64,000 bases of DNA from Uloborus plumipes (taxonomy: Eukaryota; Arthropoda; Arachnida; Araneae; Uloboridae): contig JAXGGA010002161.1 of assembly GCA_038373865.1 (NCBI GenBank), forward strand, positions 1 to 64,000, in the 5' to 3' direction. Positions 23,036 to 34,256 of the stretch are shown here, in pieces. Position numbers and translations under genes: made by a program. The notes below the pieces were generated by a model. That model ran no database searches and was not told where the DNA came from. It was given only the letters and a program-made list of their open reading frames with translations. Position 1 is the first letter of the stretch; every line of letters begins with the position of its first letter.

Positions 23036-24103
23036 AGCCGGCGTTGCACGGCTGTAATGTAGTGAAGGCAGTTTGAGCATAACTACTCGCTACCTAAGCG
23101 GCTACGCCTTTAAAGTAAATGAGTTGAAAGTTTAACAGTTTACTCGCCGTCAAGGCGGTCGCCTTTACAGTAGTGAGGAACGTTTCATTCACTACTCGCC
23201 GCCAAGTCGCTCGCCTCTAAAGTAGCGAGGAAAAGTTCAATAAACTACTCCCCGCCAAGGCGGCTCGCTAACAGGCGCTTCACGCCTTTACTTTTTCCTG
23301 TATAAAAAAAATCATTCGAATTATTGAGATGCTTCGCGCCTTCAAGATGGTGAGGAAAGTTTCAGTAAGTTCAGCTCAGGCGCGGATCCAGAGTGGGGTC
23401 ATGGGGATCATGACCCCCCCCCCCCCTTAACCGACCAAATATAGCAAAAAATTGCATTTTTGGGACTTATTTTACGAAAAAACTGCCAAACCACCCCATT
23501 TTTGCACAAAATTGCACTTTGACCCCCCCCCCTTTCCGAAAATGACTCCCTCCTTAACCAGAAGCTGGATCCGCCCTTGGTTCAGCTCGCTCAAAGGAGA
23601 AAAAGCAGACATCGATACTCAGTTTTTAATATAAGTAGACGGCTCTTCAACAAATGAATGTTTCAAAATATTACAAGTAGCTAGCGATAAAAATACTATG
23701 TAAGTCGCCCGCTTATGAGTTTCGTGTTTGATTTAGTTAAGCCTTCATTCAAAATTCTCATTTTCATTTTTATTATTGTTTCATGGCATGGCAACCACGT
23801 TTTGCAATGCAAGAATGGATTTCATATTTAATCATTTATTAGGCTTAATCGCTTTAAACTTGACTACTTATTAATTGATATCTTCGCTAATTAAAATCGT
23901 ATAATTATATAGATTGAAACTAATGAAGCTTGAAAAATTACCTATCTATCGGTACCTGGTTCGACTTTCAGTTCATTGGCGTTCAGGAGAAAGAAGCGTG
24001 ACATAGAAAGATAGTTAGAAAGAAAGATAGTTAGAAAGAAAGATAGTTAGAAAGATAGTTAGAAAGATAGTTAGAAAGATACTCAGTTTTTAATATAAGT
24101 AGA
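23036..24103 (-). mobile_element. Minus-strand Helitron plus fused 5' fragment, nested
   Basis: Read on the minus strand, a 5' end TCTACTTATATTAAAAACTG lies at 24103 (after A). A second identical 5' end lies at 23639, and the 3' hairpin (AGCCG/CGGCT) with CTAG lies at 23039-23036, followed by T. The 23639-23036 part is therefore a complete small element and 24103-23640 a 5' fragment joined ahead of it. Interior ACTACTCGCCG-type units match the Helitron at 54424-55836. A (TAGTTAGAAAGA)n microsatellite occupies 24003-24080. Confidence 0.8.
23378..23580. mobile_element. hAT-like MITE (CGCGGATCCAG ends) with 8-bp duplication
   Basis: 203 bp with AGGCGCGGATCCAG and CTGGATCCGCCC ends and G/C-rich tracts inside, flanked by TTCAGCTC at 23370-23377 and 23581-23588. 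Inserted in the nested Helitron. Confidence 0.92.
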
Positions 24104-25349
24104 TTATCATGGTGAAGAATAATGCACGAAATTTCTATTATTTTGTTTTTGAAGTTAGGAAAGAAAACTTTCTTCTTCTTTTAAACTTCGGTAAGATTTC
24201 TGTGAGCAGCAAAATTGTTCTTATTTTCTCTTTTGGCTTATTTTTGTGCACCTCCCCTTGGGGTTGCATTCGAATTTCCCCAAGGGGGTTTTTACCCCTT
24301 TTATGGGGTAAATCAGTGTTAATTTCAATGCAGACAAAAGTGATATGAATTGGCACGAGCACTTGGCGAAATATCGCCAAGCTTTTAGTCGCCAAGTGTT
24401 TGACGCCATCTTGGCGACAAATCGCCAAGTTGGCGGCAAATTTGGCGAAAAAATTATTTTTTTTTATTTGGGTTCAATTTGGTGCTATTGGCGATATTTT
24501 GCGAAAAATCCACTGAATGATGTTAAAATCGGCGATATTTAGGAGATTAATCATTGAAAAACATTTTTTTGCATTGTTTTGTGGCAAACTAGGGATGTAA
24601 ATGTTTGAATTGTTATCTTGCTCACTCCAAGCACTATTTTAGCACTTAAGGCATCTACTAAGAAATTTACACGTAAAAGGAAGTAGTGTGGGGTCCATGC
24701 CAAATTTTTATATCCTTCTTTAAAAGAATTATAGTTGAATAACTAAAATAGAGTATTTTTTCTGCTATGTCAATTTTTTACAAAAGAATTTTTAATTTTA
24801 TACCACGGGCAAAACCGTGCGGGTACCGCTAGTCTCTACTAATAATAAAGCTGAAGGTGGGTCTATCTTTCCTTCTTTCTGTCTGTCTGTTACGCGCGTA
24901 GCGCCAAAACCGTTCGGTCGATTTTCATGCCACTTGGCACAAAATTAGTTTGTAGCATGTAGTTTTGCACCTCGAAGCGATTTTTCGAAAATTCCATTTC
25001 GTTCTTTTTCTATTCGAATTCATAGCGGAAATTCGATAAAATTGGGAAGAAATATTTCACACACATTTTCAAGTCTTATGTCATTCGAAAGCTTGAAAAT
25101 TTCTGCACAAAATGAAGTTTTTTCGAAGTTTCTTCGATCATCAGGAGAGCTGTAACAATTGTTTTTAGAATCCCGAAATTCAAGGCTTACCTTCAGTAAA
25201 GCAAGTCAAACGATTCTAAAATGGTTGAGCTCTAGAATAAAATTTGTTTGAAAAGAGAGATAAAATGAATTATTTTATCAACGGAAATCAACTTTTCATG
25301 TTGTTACTATGGTTACGTGTTCATATTTAATTTTGTTTCGTTCTTTTTC

Positions 25350-25617
25350 CAGGGTTGCCTGACGTAGTATTTTTGATTCTACGGTAGTATTTTTTTGGCC
25401 CAAATTAGGAGCGTAGTATTTTTCTGGCAACCCTGTTTCCAATATACTAATGACTTAATTAAAAGATTTGGCGGATTTTTTTTTTTTTTTTTTTGATTTT
25501 CATAGATTTCGCATTTCAGCAACATTGATTTTGGCAACGTTTGGAAACAGTAGTATTTTGTAATATTTTTTTTAGAGGAGGCGTAGTATTTTTTGTTCCA
25601 ATTCTCTGGCAACCCTG
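25350..25617. mobile_element. hAT-like MITE (CAGGGTTGCC ends) with 8-bp duplication
   Basis: 268 bp, CAGGGTTGCC at the left and GGCAACCCTG at the right, flanked by TCTTTTTC at 25342-25349 and 25618-25625. The interior repeats GTAGTATTTTT. Confidence 0.92.
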
Positions 25618-26010
25618 TCTTTTTCCCGGTGAAGATGCTTTGGGATCCTGCTTGGCGCGTTTTCAAAAAGTCAACTACGCAAAATAGCTAGGGTTACCAC
25701 GCTTGGCGCGCCTATCGTTCATTTAGCGAGAAAAGGGTACCTAAAGCACAGATTAACGAAATATCGCATCAATTGCGATATTGCATCGTTTTTTTAAAGT
25801 GTTTCATTTCGGAAAATGTATTGTTTTGTTTTTTAACCCCTTCGGCCCTGGCGTTCTAATATTAGAACAAATCTTTATAATGCTCTACATTCTTCCTTTT
25901 TAAGAATTTTAACTTCAAAATCCGGTGGCTTACTCATAATACATGTAAGAATTGATAAATGGTACCATTTTTGCTCAGTAGATTTCAGCATGTGTTCTGC
26001 AGAGAAGATA

Positions 26011-26652
26011 ATGTCGGTTTCTCACCACTTGCAGCAGAAAGGTAAATGCAGCTTTTATTACTTCTCAAAATGCTATTATATGTAATTTCCTGCACCTAAT
26101 AAAAATTCCACAGCACCAAATAGACTCTTCATGACCAGTTTAGTACTTTTAATGAAAAAAATAATTGTAAATTTAATTGTTATTACGATTTTTATATCTG
26201 TTCTACTAGTAGGACATCAGGCCTTGGAGCACACATGGCCCATTCTTCTTCATGTTCTGCTATTAAGAGTACATAAGGTGCTTAGTGGTGCTAAAATCAT
26301 GTTTTGTTTTAAAACAAAACACTACTTTCTGTTAAATTATTGCCTCATTACTATAGTTTTTATATTTTAAGGAATTTATTGAATAAGTAGATGCATATTA
26401 TTGTCTGTTTATATCAAATTACGCACACTGAAATGCATTTTTATTTGATTAGCCAATATTCGAAGTAAAAAGTTGTCCTTGTTGGAAGCCATTCAGTGCC
26501 TAAATAGTCTGGATGATTCTGATTTAGAAGATATAGACTTAGATGGGTCTGATGATGAATGGCAGCCATCAAATTATGGTTTGCCGCACTTGATACCTGA
26601 TGAAGAGAAAGATTCCATTATTTCAGTATGGCTATATCAAACTCTTGGTTAG
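26011..26652 (+). pseudogene. piggyBac transposase N-terminal part, two exons
   Basis: An ATG at 26011 opens MSVSHHLQQK, which reaches a GTAAAT donor at 26042. A pyrimidine/AT-rich stretch ends in TTGATTAG at 26452, and splicing there (phase 1) gives ANIRSKKLSLLEAIQ, then an acidic region rich in D and E (LDDSDLEDIDLDGSDDEW) ending at TAG 26650-26652. An acidic N-terminal region is typical of piggyBac transposases. The intron (411 nt) is inferred from consensus sites and frame continuity only. The catalytic core that should follow is missing. The frame runs into the C-terminal remnant out of register, so no functional protein is expected. Confidence 0.6.
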
Positions 26653-27035
26653 AGTATAAACAGGATGCCGCTTCGTTAGGAATTACACGTAAAGATCAAA
26701 TGGATTTTCTCGATTTCACGTTTGATGTAGCAGAAACGTTGGCATTCGCAAAACAAGCAACAGCCGCTACTAAACGTGGGAGGCCATCAGGAAATAGTCC
26801 TGCTGTACCACGAGCGAAGAAAATATTAAACCCAGCTGTTAGACCCTGTGGAGATGTGAGGTATGATTTAATAAATCACATGATTGAGAGAAGTTCGAAA
26901 CAGCAGAGGTGCAAATTAGAAGGTTTCACCTATAAAACAATTTCTTATTATGAAAAATGTGAAGTGTATCATGTTTTCATTCGTAAAGGAATTGTTTCAA
27001 AAAAATTCACACCAAATAAGTGTAAATATATTTAG
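26628..27035 (+). pseudogene. piggyBac transposase C-terminal part
   Basis: An open frame of 135 codons. NSWLEYKQD followed by a segment like MDFLDFTFDVAETL matches the end of the piggyBac catalytic region. The tail RCKLEGFTYKTISYYEKCEVYHVF resembles the cysteine-rich C-terminal zinc-binding domain, but several expected Cys/His positions are replaced. The aspartates of the catalytic core are absent. The frame differs by two from the upstream exon, marking the deletion junction near 26620-26630. AATAAA follows at 27035-27045. Function as a standalone protein is not supported. Confidence 0.75.
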
Positions 27036-28261
27036 AAATAAATGTTCTCTTTTTTACTTAATAACAGCCTGGTGTCTAATTAGTTCCGTAATTGGTAGAA
27101 TCTCATAATATTACATATTTAACATATTTACATGCATTATAGCATATATAACCACTCATTGATTTTTTATAGACCCAATCAAAAATTCAGGGCCGAAGGG
27201 GTTAAGCTAGGAAAGAAAACTTGCTTCTTCTTTTAAACTTTGGTAAGATTTCTGTTGGTTTCTGTTATCAACAAAATTGTTCTTATTTTCTCTTTTTGGC
27301 TTATTTTTGTCCATCTCCCTTGGGGTTGCATTCGAATGTTCCAAGGGGGTGTTTTACCCATTTATCGAGTAAATCAGTGTTTTCAATGCAAGGCGATATG
27401 AATTGGTTAACAAAAGTGATATGAATTGGCGCGACCACTTGGCGATATATCGCCAAGCTTTTGATCGCCAAGTATTTGACGCCAAATTGGCGATTTTTTT
27501 TTTTTTTTTTGAGTTAGGTTATATTTGGCGCTGCTGGCGATATTTTGCGAAAAATCCACTGAATGATGTTAAAATCGACGATATTTAGGAGATTAATCAT
27601 TGTAAAACATTTTTTTGCATTGTTTCGTAGAAAACTAGGGATACAAATGTTTAAATTGTTATCTTGCTTACTCCAAGCACTATAGTCCGTGGTTCAGCTC
27701 CAGAATTGTTGCTAGAAATCAAGTTTCGCAGTAAAAATTCTGGCACGAAAGAAAATACCACTTTTTCGTAAAATTATGCTTAGTAATTACGAGAAAAAAA
27801 GTTCTGGAACTAACTGCTGCAGTTAAGTTCGAAAATTGAAATTAAATGAGGAACTGTATCATCTTTGCGAAGGAACATGCTTCTTTTATCGTTGCATCGT
27901 CCAGCAACTCGGAACCAATCATAGACAAGGAAAATGTAAACATGAGCTCCGCTTTAATCTCGTCTACTCGATTTTCCACGTAAAAGCAATGGTGTTGCTG
28001 CGGTAAATACGGGTTTGATGAGTTGTAAAATTCATTATGGACGGTAATTTAGAGGATGAATTTCATACAATAACGGACGAAACATGGTCGACAATTTTAT
28101 TTTACGCTGAATACTAGAATAAATCGAACTGCAGCTCCGAAAAATGTATTACGGAACGGTTTCAGTTTTTTCTGTAGGTTGGCTACCTTTCGGCTTGGCG
28201 ACATTTCTTTCGACGCCGAGCCGTGCTCACGCGTGGTTTTCTTGAACGGCTGTAAAACTTC

Positions 28262-30591
28262 TAGTCCGAGAGCCAGGTGAAAATTTGGTTAATTATTTCC
28301 TCTCGATAGATAATTGGCCATACGCATCAGACAACAGTATCATAAAGCCCTATGACCGTCAGCTGCGGCACAGTGGGGGGGATGAGTAGTTGGAACCTCC
28401 CACGCTTGAAGAAAAAAAAAAAAAAATCAGTCATTTCCTCTCGCCTAAAAATTTACCAGATGATAGCTTATATGTAACTATTGATAAATATATACGTCAG
28501 CTGGCTGTATCTCGGTGGAAAAATTGTCAGCTGATACTTTGAAGGTCGTTACGTAGAAGTTAGCTAGAAGCATTTACTGACTACACTGTTCGACAAAAAA
28601 AAACCTTGAAAATGCTTCTGGTATTTTGAAGGCTGATTCTTATGTAAAATGACCCCCTGAATCCGAATATGACCCCCGTTTTCCCCCATCACGTCCCAAT
28701 TTTTTTTTAAAACGCCCCCCTTTTTTTTTTCATTTTTCCTTAGTTTCAGGGCTATTATATTTTTTTTGGAGGGGAAAGGAGCCTTATATTCACCAATAAA
28801 TTTTTTTGAAGGTCAAGAGAGACTCAAAGTTTAAAATCATGAGCACCGAGAAAAAAATCGGGGAACTTGGGGGGGGGGGGGGCGTGGCCCCCCAAAATAT
28901 TTGAAAAATCACCAAAAACGATCTTTTTATTCTAGTTTCTTTAAAAAGACCTTTAAAACATTTTTTTCGGTGCAGAACCAGAGTATAGGATCCGTTCCTA
29001 TGGCTCCTGGGTCAGAAAAAATTTTCACGCTGTAAAATTAAAAAAAAAAAAATAAAATAATGCTTTAAAAATCGCACTTTGCACTCGAGTTTTAAAGCAG
29101 GTCTTCAGCCAAAAAAAAACAAAATTGTGGCTGATTCTTATGTCAAATGACCCCCTATTTCCAAATATGACCTCAGTTTCCCCCCTCCACCCCCTCTTTC
29201 CAGAGAGTCCCCCCCCCCCAATTCAGAGTCATTTTACTAATTCGGAGAGGAAAAGTACATTACGTAACCCGTTAACATAATTCTAAAAGGCAACAGAGGT
29301 TCAAAGTTCAAAATCATGTACATGTGTACCAAAAATATAAACTATGGCGGTGTACCCCCCCCCCCCAAAAAAAAAAAATCTTCTTTTCTTGTTTTTCTAA
29401 GAGACGTTTTAAACCTTTCCTTTTTTTTTTTTTTTTTGTGAAAAATCAGAGTATTGAATTTTCTTTTCTTTTTTTTGGGGGGGGGGGGAGGGGGGAGGTA
29501 TACCGCCCTAGTTTATATTTTTGGTACACATGTACATGATTTTGAACTTTGAACCTCTGTTGCCTTTTAGAATTATGTTAACGGGTTACGTAATGTACTT
29601 TTCCCCTCCGAATTAGTAAAATGACTCTGAATTGGGGGGGGGGGACTCTCTGGAAAGAGGGGGTGGAGGGGGGAAACTGAGGTCATATTTGGAAATAGGG
29701 GGTCATTTGACATAAGAATCAGCCACAATTTTGTTTTTTTTTTGGCTGAAGACCTGCTTTAAAACTCGAGTGCAAAGTGCGATTTTTAAAGCATTATTTT
29801 ATTTTTTTTTTTTAATTTTACAGCGTGAAAATTTTTTCTGACCCAGGAGCCATAGGAACGGATCCTATACTCTGGTTCTGCACCGAAAAAAATGTTTTAA
29901 AGGTCTTTTTAAAGAAACTAGAATAAAAAGATCGTTTTTGGTGATTTTTCAAATATTTTGGGGGGCCACGCCCCCCCCCCCCCAAGTTCCCCGATTTTTT
30001 TCTCGGTGCTCATGATTTTAAACTTTGAGTCTCTCTTGACCTTCAAAAAAATTTATTGGTGAATATAAGGCTCCTTTCCCCTCCAAAAAAAATATAATAG
30101 CCCTGAAACTAAGGAAAAATGAAAAAAAAAAGGGGGGCGTTTTAAAAAAAAATTGGGACGTGATGGGGGAAAACGGGGGTCATATTCGGATTCAGGGGGT
30201 CATTTTACATAAGAATCAGCCTTCAAAATACCAGAAGCATTTTCAAGGTTTTTTTTTGTCGAACAGTGTAGTCAGTAAATGCTTCTAGCTAACTTCTACG
30301 TAACGACCTTCAAAGTATCAGCTGACAATTTTTCCACCGAGATACAGCCAGCTGACGTATATATTTATCAATAGTTACATATAAGCTATCATCTGGTAAA
30401 TTTTTAGGCGAGAGGAAATGACTGAATTTTTTTTTTTTTTCTTCAAGCGTGGGAGGTTCCAACTGCTTATCCCCCCCACCGAGCCTCAGCTGACATTCAC
30501 GAGGTTTCATAGTTCGATTTTCTGCTGCGTTTTACTAATTATCACTTGAGAGGAACTTGGTCATATATATCTGTTACTGGCTCTCGGACTA
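28262..30591. mobile_element. Foldback element: 2.3-kb near-perfect palindrome
   Basis: TAGTCCGAGAGCCAG at 28262-28276 is inverted at 30577-30591. Arms are diverged for the outer ~100 bp. From about 28378 to 29389 they are then almost identical to the reverse complement of about 29462-30485, differing mainly in homopolymer lengths and isolated bases. The central spacer is about 70 nt. A transcript would fold into a ~1-kb double-stranded hairpin. G and C tracts and GACCCCC words dominate. No coding evidence. An inverted-duplication assembly artefact must be excluded. Confidence 0.85.
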
Positions 30592-30601
30592 TTCAGCTGG
30601 T

Positions 30602-32290
30602 AGTCTGAGAGCAACTGGTTCTCCGTGAGAATTTTGTAATATAATTATGGGAGTTAGTTTTTATGAAAGGTATTGCCACCTGGAGTATGAAATCGGATGT
30701 AACCACCCCCCAAAATAGTGCAGGAGGGCGGCTTAAGTTACAAAAAATTGATTCACTAAAATACCCATATCTTCATTATGTCTTGATTTGAAATCGGTCC
30801 TCAAGGCTTAAAATGATTAAATACAATGGATAACAACATTTTGAAGCATAAACGACTCTATTCAAATTGTTGACACGTGTTTCGAAGCTATTAAGAAGTC
30901 TTTTCTCAATGTAAAAGAGGAGAGTTCATGAATGAAAAGTCATCCGACTCTGGATGTTTTTTTCATTGAATAAGGGCTACATGTAATCAAGCCTGTCATT
31001 TGGACAATCATGTGGGTCCTACCCCCCCCCCCCTAAGTTTCGAAACAAAATGTGAATGCACATTTTCTGAACGTAATTATCCTTTTACCTATATTATGTA
31101 TTTAATTTGTACTTTTTGCCCAAGCCTATAATTTAGGGGAGGGGAGGAAAATAAAAATCAATATATTTTGGTATATTTAGCCCTCGCAAGAATTAATTAT
31201 AAAAAATTTTTCCAGTCTGTAAAGACTCCTTCATTCTTTACGCCACTAGTTACAACCAGGCCTGTCATTTCAATTTTTTTCCACCGAAGGGGGGGGGGGG
31301 GATGGACAGGCCCTTTTTTCCAAATTCTTTTCAGGAGCTGCAGGAGTGTGTACAGAAATTTTGGTCTGGCCAAAAATGGCTGCCCTCCCCCACCTTAATT
31401 TTTACCCCCTGCACATACTTCCCTCCTTATTTAACGATTTTCAATTTTAGGCTTGCTTTATTAACATCAGGGTGTATATTCCCAACCGATTTTTTTTACA
31501 AAATGACAGAAAAATTTAAAGCTCGAAAATAAAAAGCTTTTTTCTAGACTAACAGGTGTATTCACCTCCTTTGTGCACGCCCCTATTCAAAAAAGTATAG
31601 AGAAGGGGATAAAATGTTGTATACTCAAAGTAAATTTGATAGGAAAACAACAAAGAACACACTTATACGTAAAAATGTTTTTTACATATAAGTGGGAGCG
31701 ACAAAAGACAACAAAATTTTTCAAAGAAATGGGGTGGACGGGGGGCAGTTTAACCCCCTCTAAACGATGGGTCAAGGCAAAGGGGCAAATTCAATACATA
31801 TTGTGAAAAAGGTAAATACACACAAATTTGCATTCACATTTTGTTTCAAAACTTGGGAGGGGGGACCTCCCCCCCCCCCCCCCGATTGGCCAAATGACCG
31901 AATTAATTAAAAGGAGCCCCTATTCAACGAAAAAAACATCCTTAGCCGGCAGACTTTACGTTCATGAACTCTCATCTTTTACATTGAAAAAGAGCTCTTA
32001 ATAGCTTAGAAACACGTGTCAACAATTTGAATTGAGACTTTTATGCCTCAAATTTTTATAAGGTGGTATTAAGCATTTTAAGGTTTCAAAACCGGTTATA
32101 AATCAAGAAATAATGAAGATATGGGAATTTTAGCGAATCCATTTGTTGTAACTTTAGTAGCCCCCTGCACTATTTTTGGGGGTGACAACATCCAAATTCG
32201 TGCTCCTGGTGCAAATACCTTTCAGAAAAACTAACTCTAATAGTTGCATCACAAAAACCGCGCGGAAATAAAAATTTGACCAGTTGCTCC
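30602..32290. mobile_element. Second, older foldback element
   Basis: Begins TAGTCTGAGAGCAACTGG, ten bases after the preceding foldback and with a similar terminus. Arms of about 450 bp (30610-31080 and 31820-32289) are inverted but visibly diverged: GTTAGTTTTTATGAAAGGTATT versus AATACCTTTCAGAAAAACTAAC, and the AAAATAGTGCAGG and GACACGTGTTTCGAAGCTAT blocks. The middle holds GCCTGTCATTT-type hAT ends at 30988 and 31259. Confidence 0.7.
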
Positions 32291-33374
32291 TTCATTATGG
32301 AACAAAGTTTCGCAGAAAACTTTTTTCTATAGCTTCAATAAACCCAGGGTTGGTGCAATTTTTCTTTCTTTTTTTTTTTTTTTTTGGATAATTCGTCTTG
32401 TATATCAGAAATATGGATCATTGATTTTCTATTCAGTTTGTAAGGCAGAAAATGTGAAAAACTGTGTTTATAAAGTACAACTAAATACTACCTTATTAAA
32501 AAAAGATGCTGAAAACAAAATTATTATTACAGTTTGAAAAACAACAATTTCTCAATAAATGTATGCTTAGTTTTATTCCTGTAAGGTTTTATGATAAGAT
32601 TCTATAGAAAAGGTTTTTATTAACACTGAATATTAAAAACGGAAATATTAAAAGAAGTAAATTTCTGTTCATTGTAAATCTTCTACAGGATAAATACATT
32701 TGTTACGGTTTCTCGATGAACACAAAATAGGATGTTGAGTCCTTGAGGGAAAAATCAAGTCAATTCCTCTGCTCTATGGCAGCTGCTTGCTCTCAAATAT
32801 TAGTTATCATTTCGGAAATTTATTCGAAGCAGGTTCTTTGATATTTGGGAAAAGTTTTGGCTTGAATTGTAATGTGCTTAGCCCCCGTTTATACTCAGTT
32901 CTACTCGGGGGTCTTTTTGCAGTAAATCGTTTGAAAAGTAAGTGAATACTAACCTGTGTGAACGAAATTAAATATGAAAATAATAAAACTTGTAGCACAT
33001 ACTCATTTTTCAAGACATTTAGAAGAATGAAAGAGGATCGTGTTTCCAGAAAATATCTTGAGTTGATTCAAATCGGTTTTAAATGCCGTGATTACTGTGA
33101 TGTTCTGTGACGGAGTTGATACTTCTGCTTTCTGCGATGTAAGTTCCGCAGCACAGTTCAACACATTTTTGAGAATATTCAGAAAATAATGTGATAAGAA
33201 TGAATCTTGATCCAATGATGTATGTTGAAAAACACGATAGCATTTTAAAAACCAAACGAAAAAACACAAACGACGCAGTGCACATGACTCAGACATAACG
33301 GTGTAAATATTTGTTGCCAAACGTTAGAAAACGACGCTGTGATGCCAAATTATTATTAAATTTGACATTCTATT
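32291..33374. other. Interior of the 7.9-kb TIR element, unassigned
   Basis: AT-rich, with no recognised domain. A 105-codon open stretch on the minus strand (33003-33320) shows no family signature. Confidence 0.35.
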
Positions 33375-33925
33375 CAGGGGTGCCCATCCCCCCCAAGGTC
33401 AATGGCGCAAATTCCCCCCCAAAAATTTTCACAACTCTCTTGTGCTTTTTTATTTTTATTTTTACCCCTCTTTTTTATTTTATTTATTTTTTTTAAATAT
33501 TACTTATTTATTTTTTCAAATATTATTTATTTTTTAAATATTATTATTATTTTTTGTAATATTATTTTTAAAATTTTTTTAAATATTATTTTTAAATTTT
33601 TTTAAATATTATTTATTTATTTTTTTAAATTAAAACTATTATTTTTTTCTACATCAATTTTTTCAAAGTTTGAATTATGCGCAGAATAGAATCGCTTTTT
33701 TTCCCTTTCAGACATTCCAAGCATACACACACACCTAAAAAAAAAGTAAATAAAAAAATTAAAAAAAGAAATAATATAAATTAAAAAAATTAATTAATGA
33801 ATGATTTAAAAAACAAAATAAATAAAAATAATTTGAATAAATAAATAAATTAGTTTTAAAAAAATCCCCCCCAAAAATTTTGATGGCGCAACTTGCGCCA
33901 TAATCCCCCCCTGTGGGCACCCCTG
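33375..33925. mobile_element. hAT-like MITE family B with 8-bp duplication
   Basis: 551 bp, CAGGGGTGCCCA at the left and TGGGCACCCCTG at the right, flanked by ATTCTATT at 33367-33374 and 33926-33933. Subterminal AATGGCGCAA is inverted as TTGCGCCAT. The interior is an AT-rich (TTTAAATATTA)-like run. Older copy at 10840-11372. Confidence 0.94.
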
Positions 33926-34256
33926 ATTCTATTAGAACAAAAATTCGTTTTAGTAACAAAGTTCGAAGAATAAAACAAATATTTCTGCATATGACAAACC
34001 AAAACAGTTAATACACAACGCTTTGCTCTTGCACTTAGAGAAGCTACATAAAATAAACACTGCGTATTACGATCGAAAGTTTGTTTACGTTTTCGGCGCC
34101 TCCTATTGGCTCATCGGAAGAAAATTCGGTGTAATTACCTACGCGTTTGTGAAATAGTTCGTTATTTAATGGCACTTTTTTGTACTTGAGAGCAGCGTTT
34201 TATTCCAGAACTTTTAATATTCTTCACACTAAACATTTTTTTCGTACCGTAAAATG

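Larger units (their letters stand above)
22094..24832 (+). mobile_element. Helitron copy 1 (interrupted)
   Basis: Starts TCTCTACTAATAATAAAGCT after A. Ends with a CACGG/CCGTG hairpin, GGGTACCG and CTAG (24829-24832), followed by T. The first ~430 bp and last ~270 bp closely match the Helitron that starts at the very next base. A minus-strand Helitron (23036-24103) is inserted inside. Removing it leaves about 1.67 kb. No Rep/helicase gene, so non-autonomous. Confidence 0.9.
25837..27201 (+). mobile_element. Internally deleted piggyBac element with TTAA duplication
   Basis: CCCCTTCGGCCCTG at the left and CAGGGCCGAAGGGG at the right are a perfect inverted pair. TTAA flanks both (25833-25836 and 27202-27205), the diagnostic piggyBac target. 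The 1365-bp body encodes only the N- and C-terminal parts of a transposase. Confidence 0.95.

Noticed and set aside
33003..33320. 105-codon open frame on the minus strand
   Set aside because: No family signature, and it lies in a transposon interior with a shifted-frame shadow of similar length.
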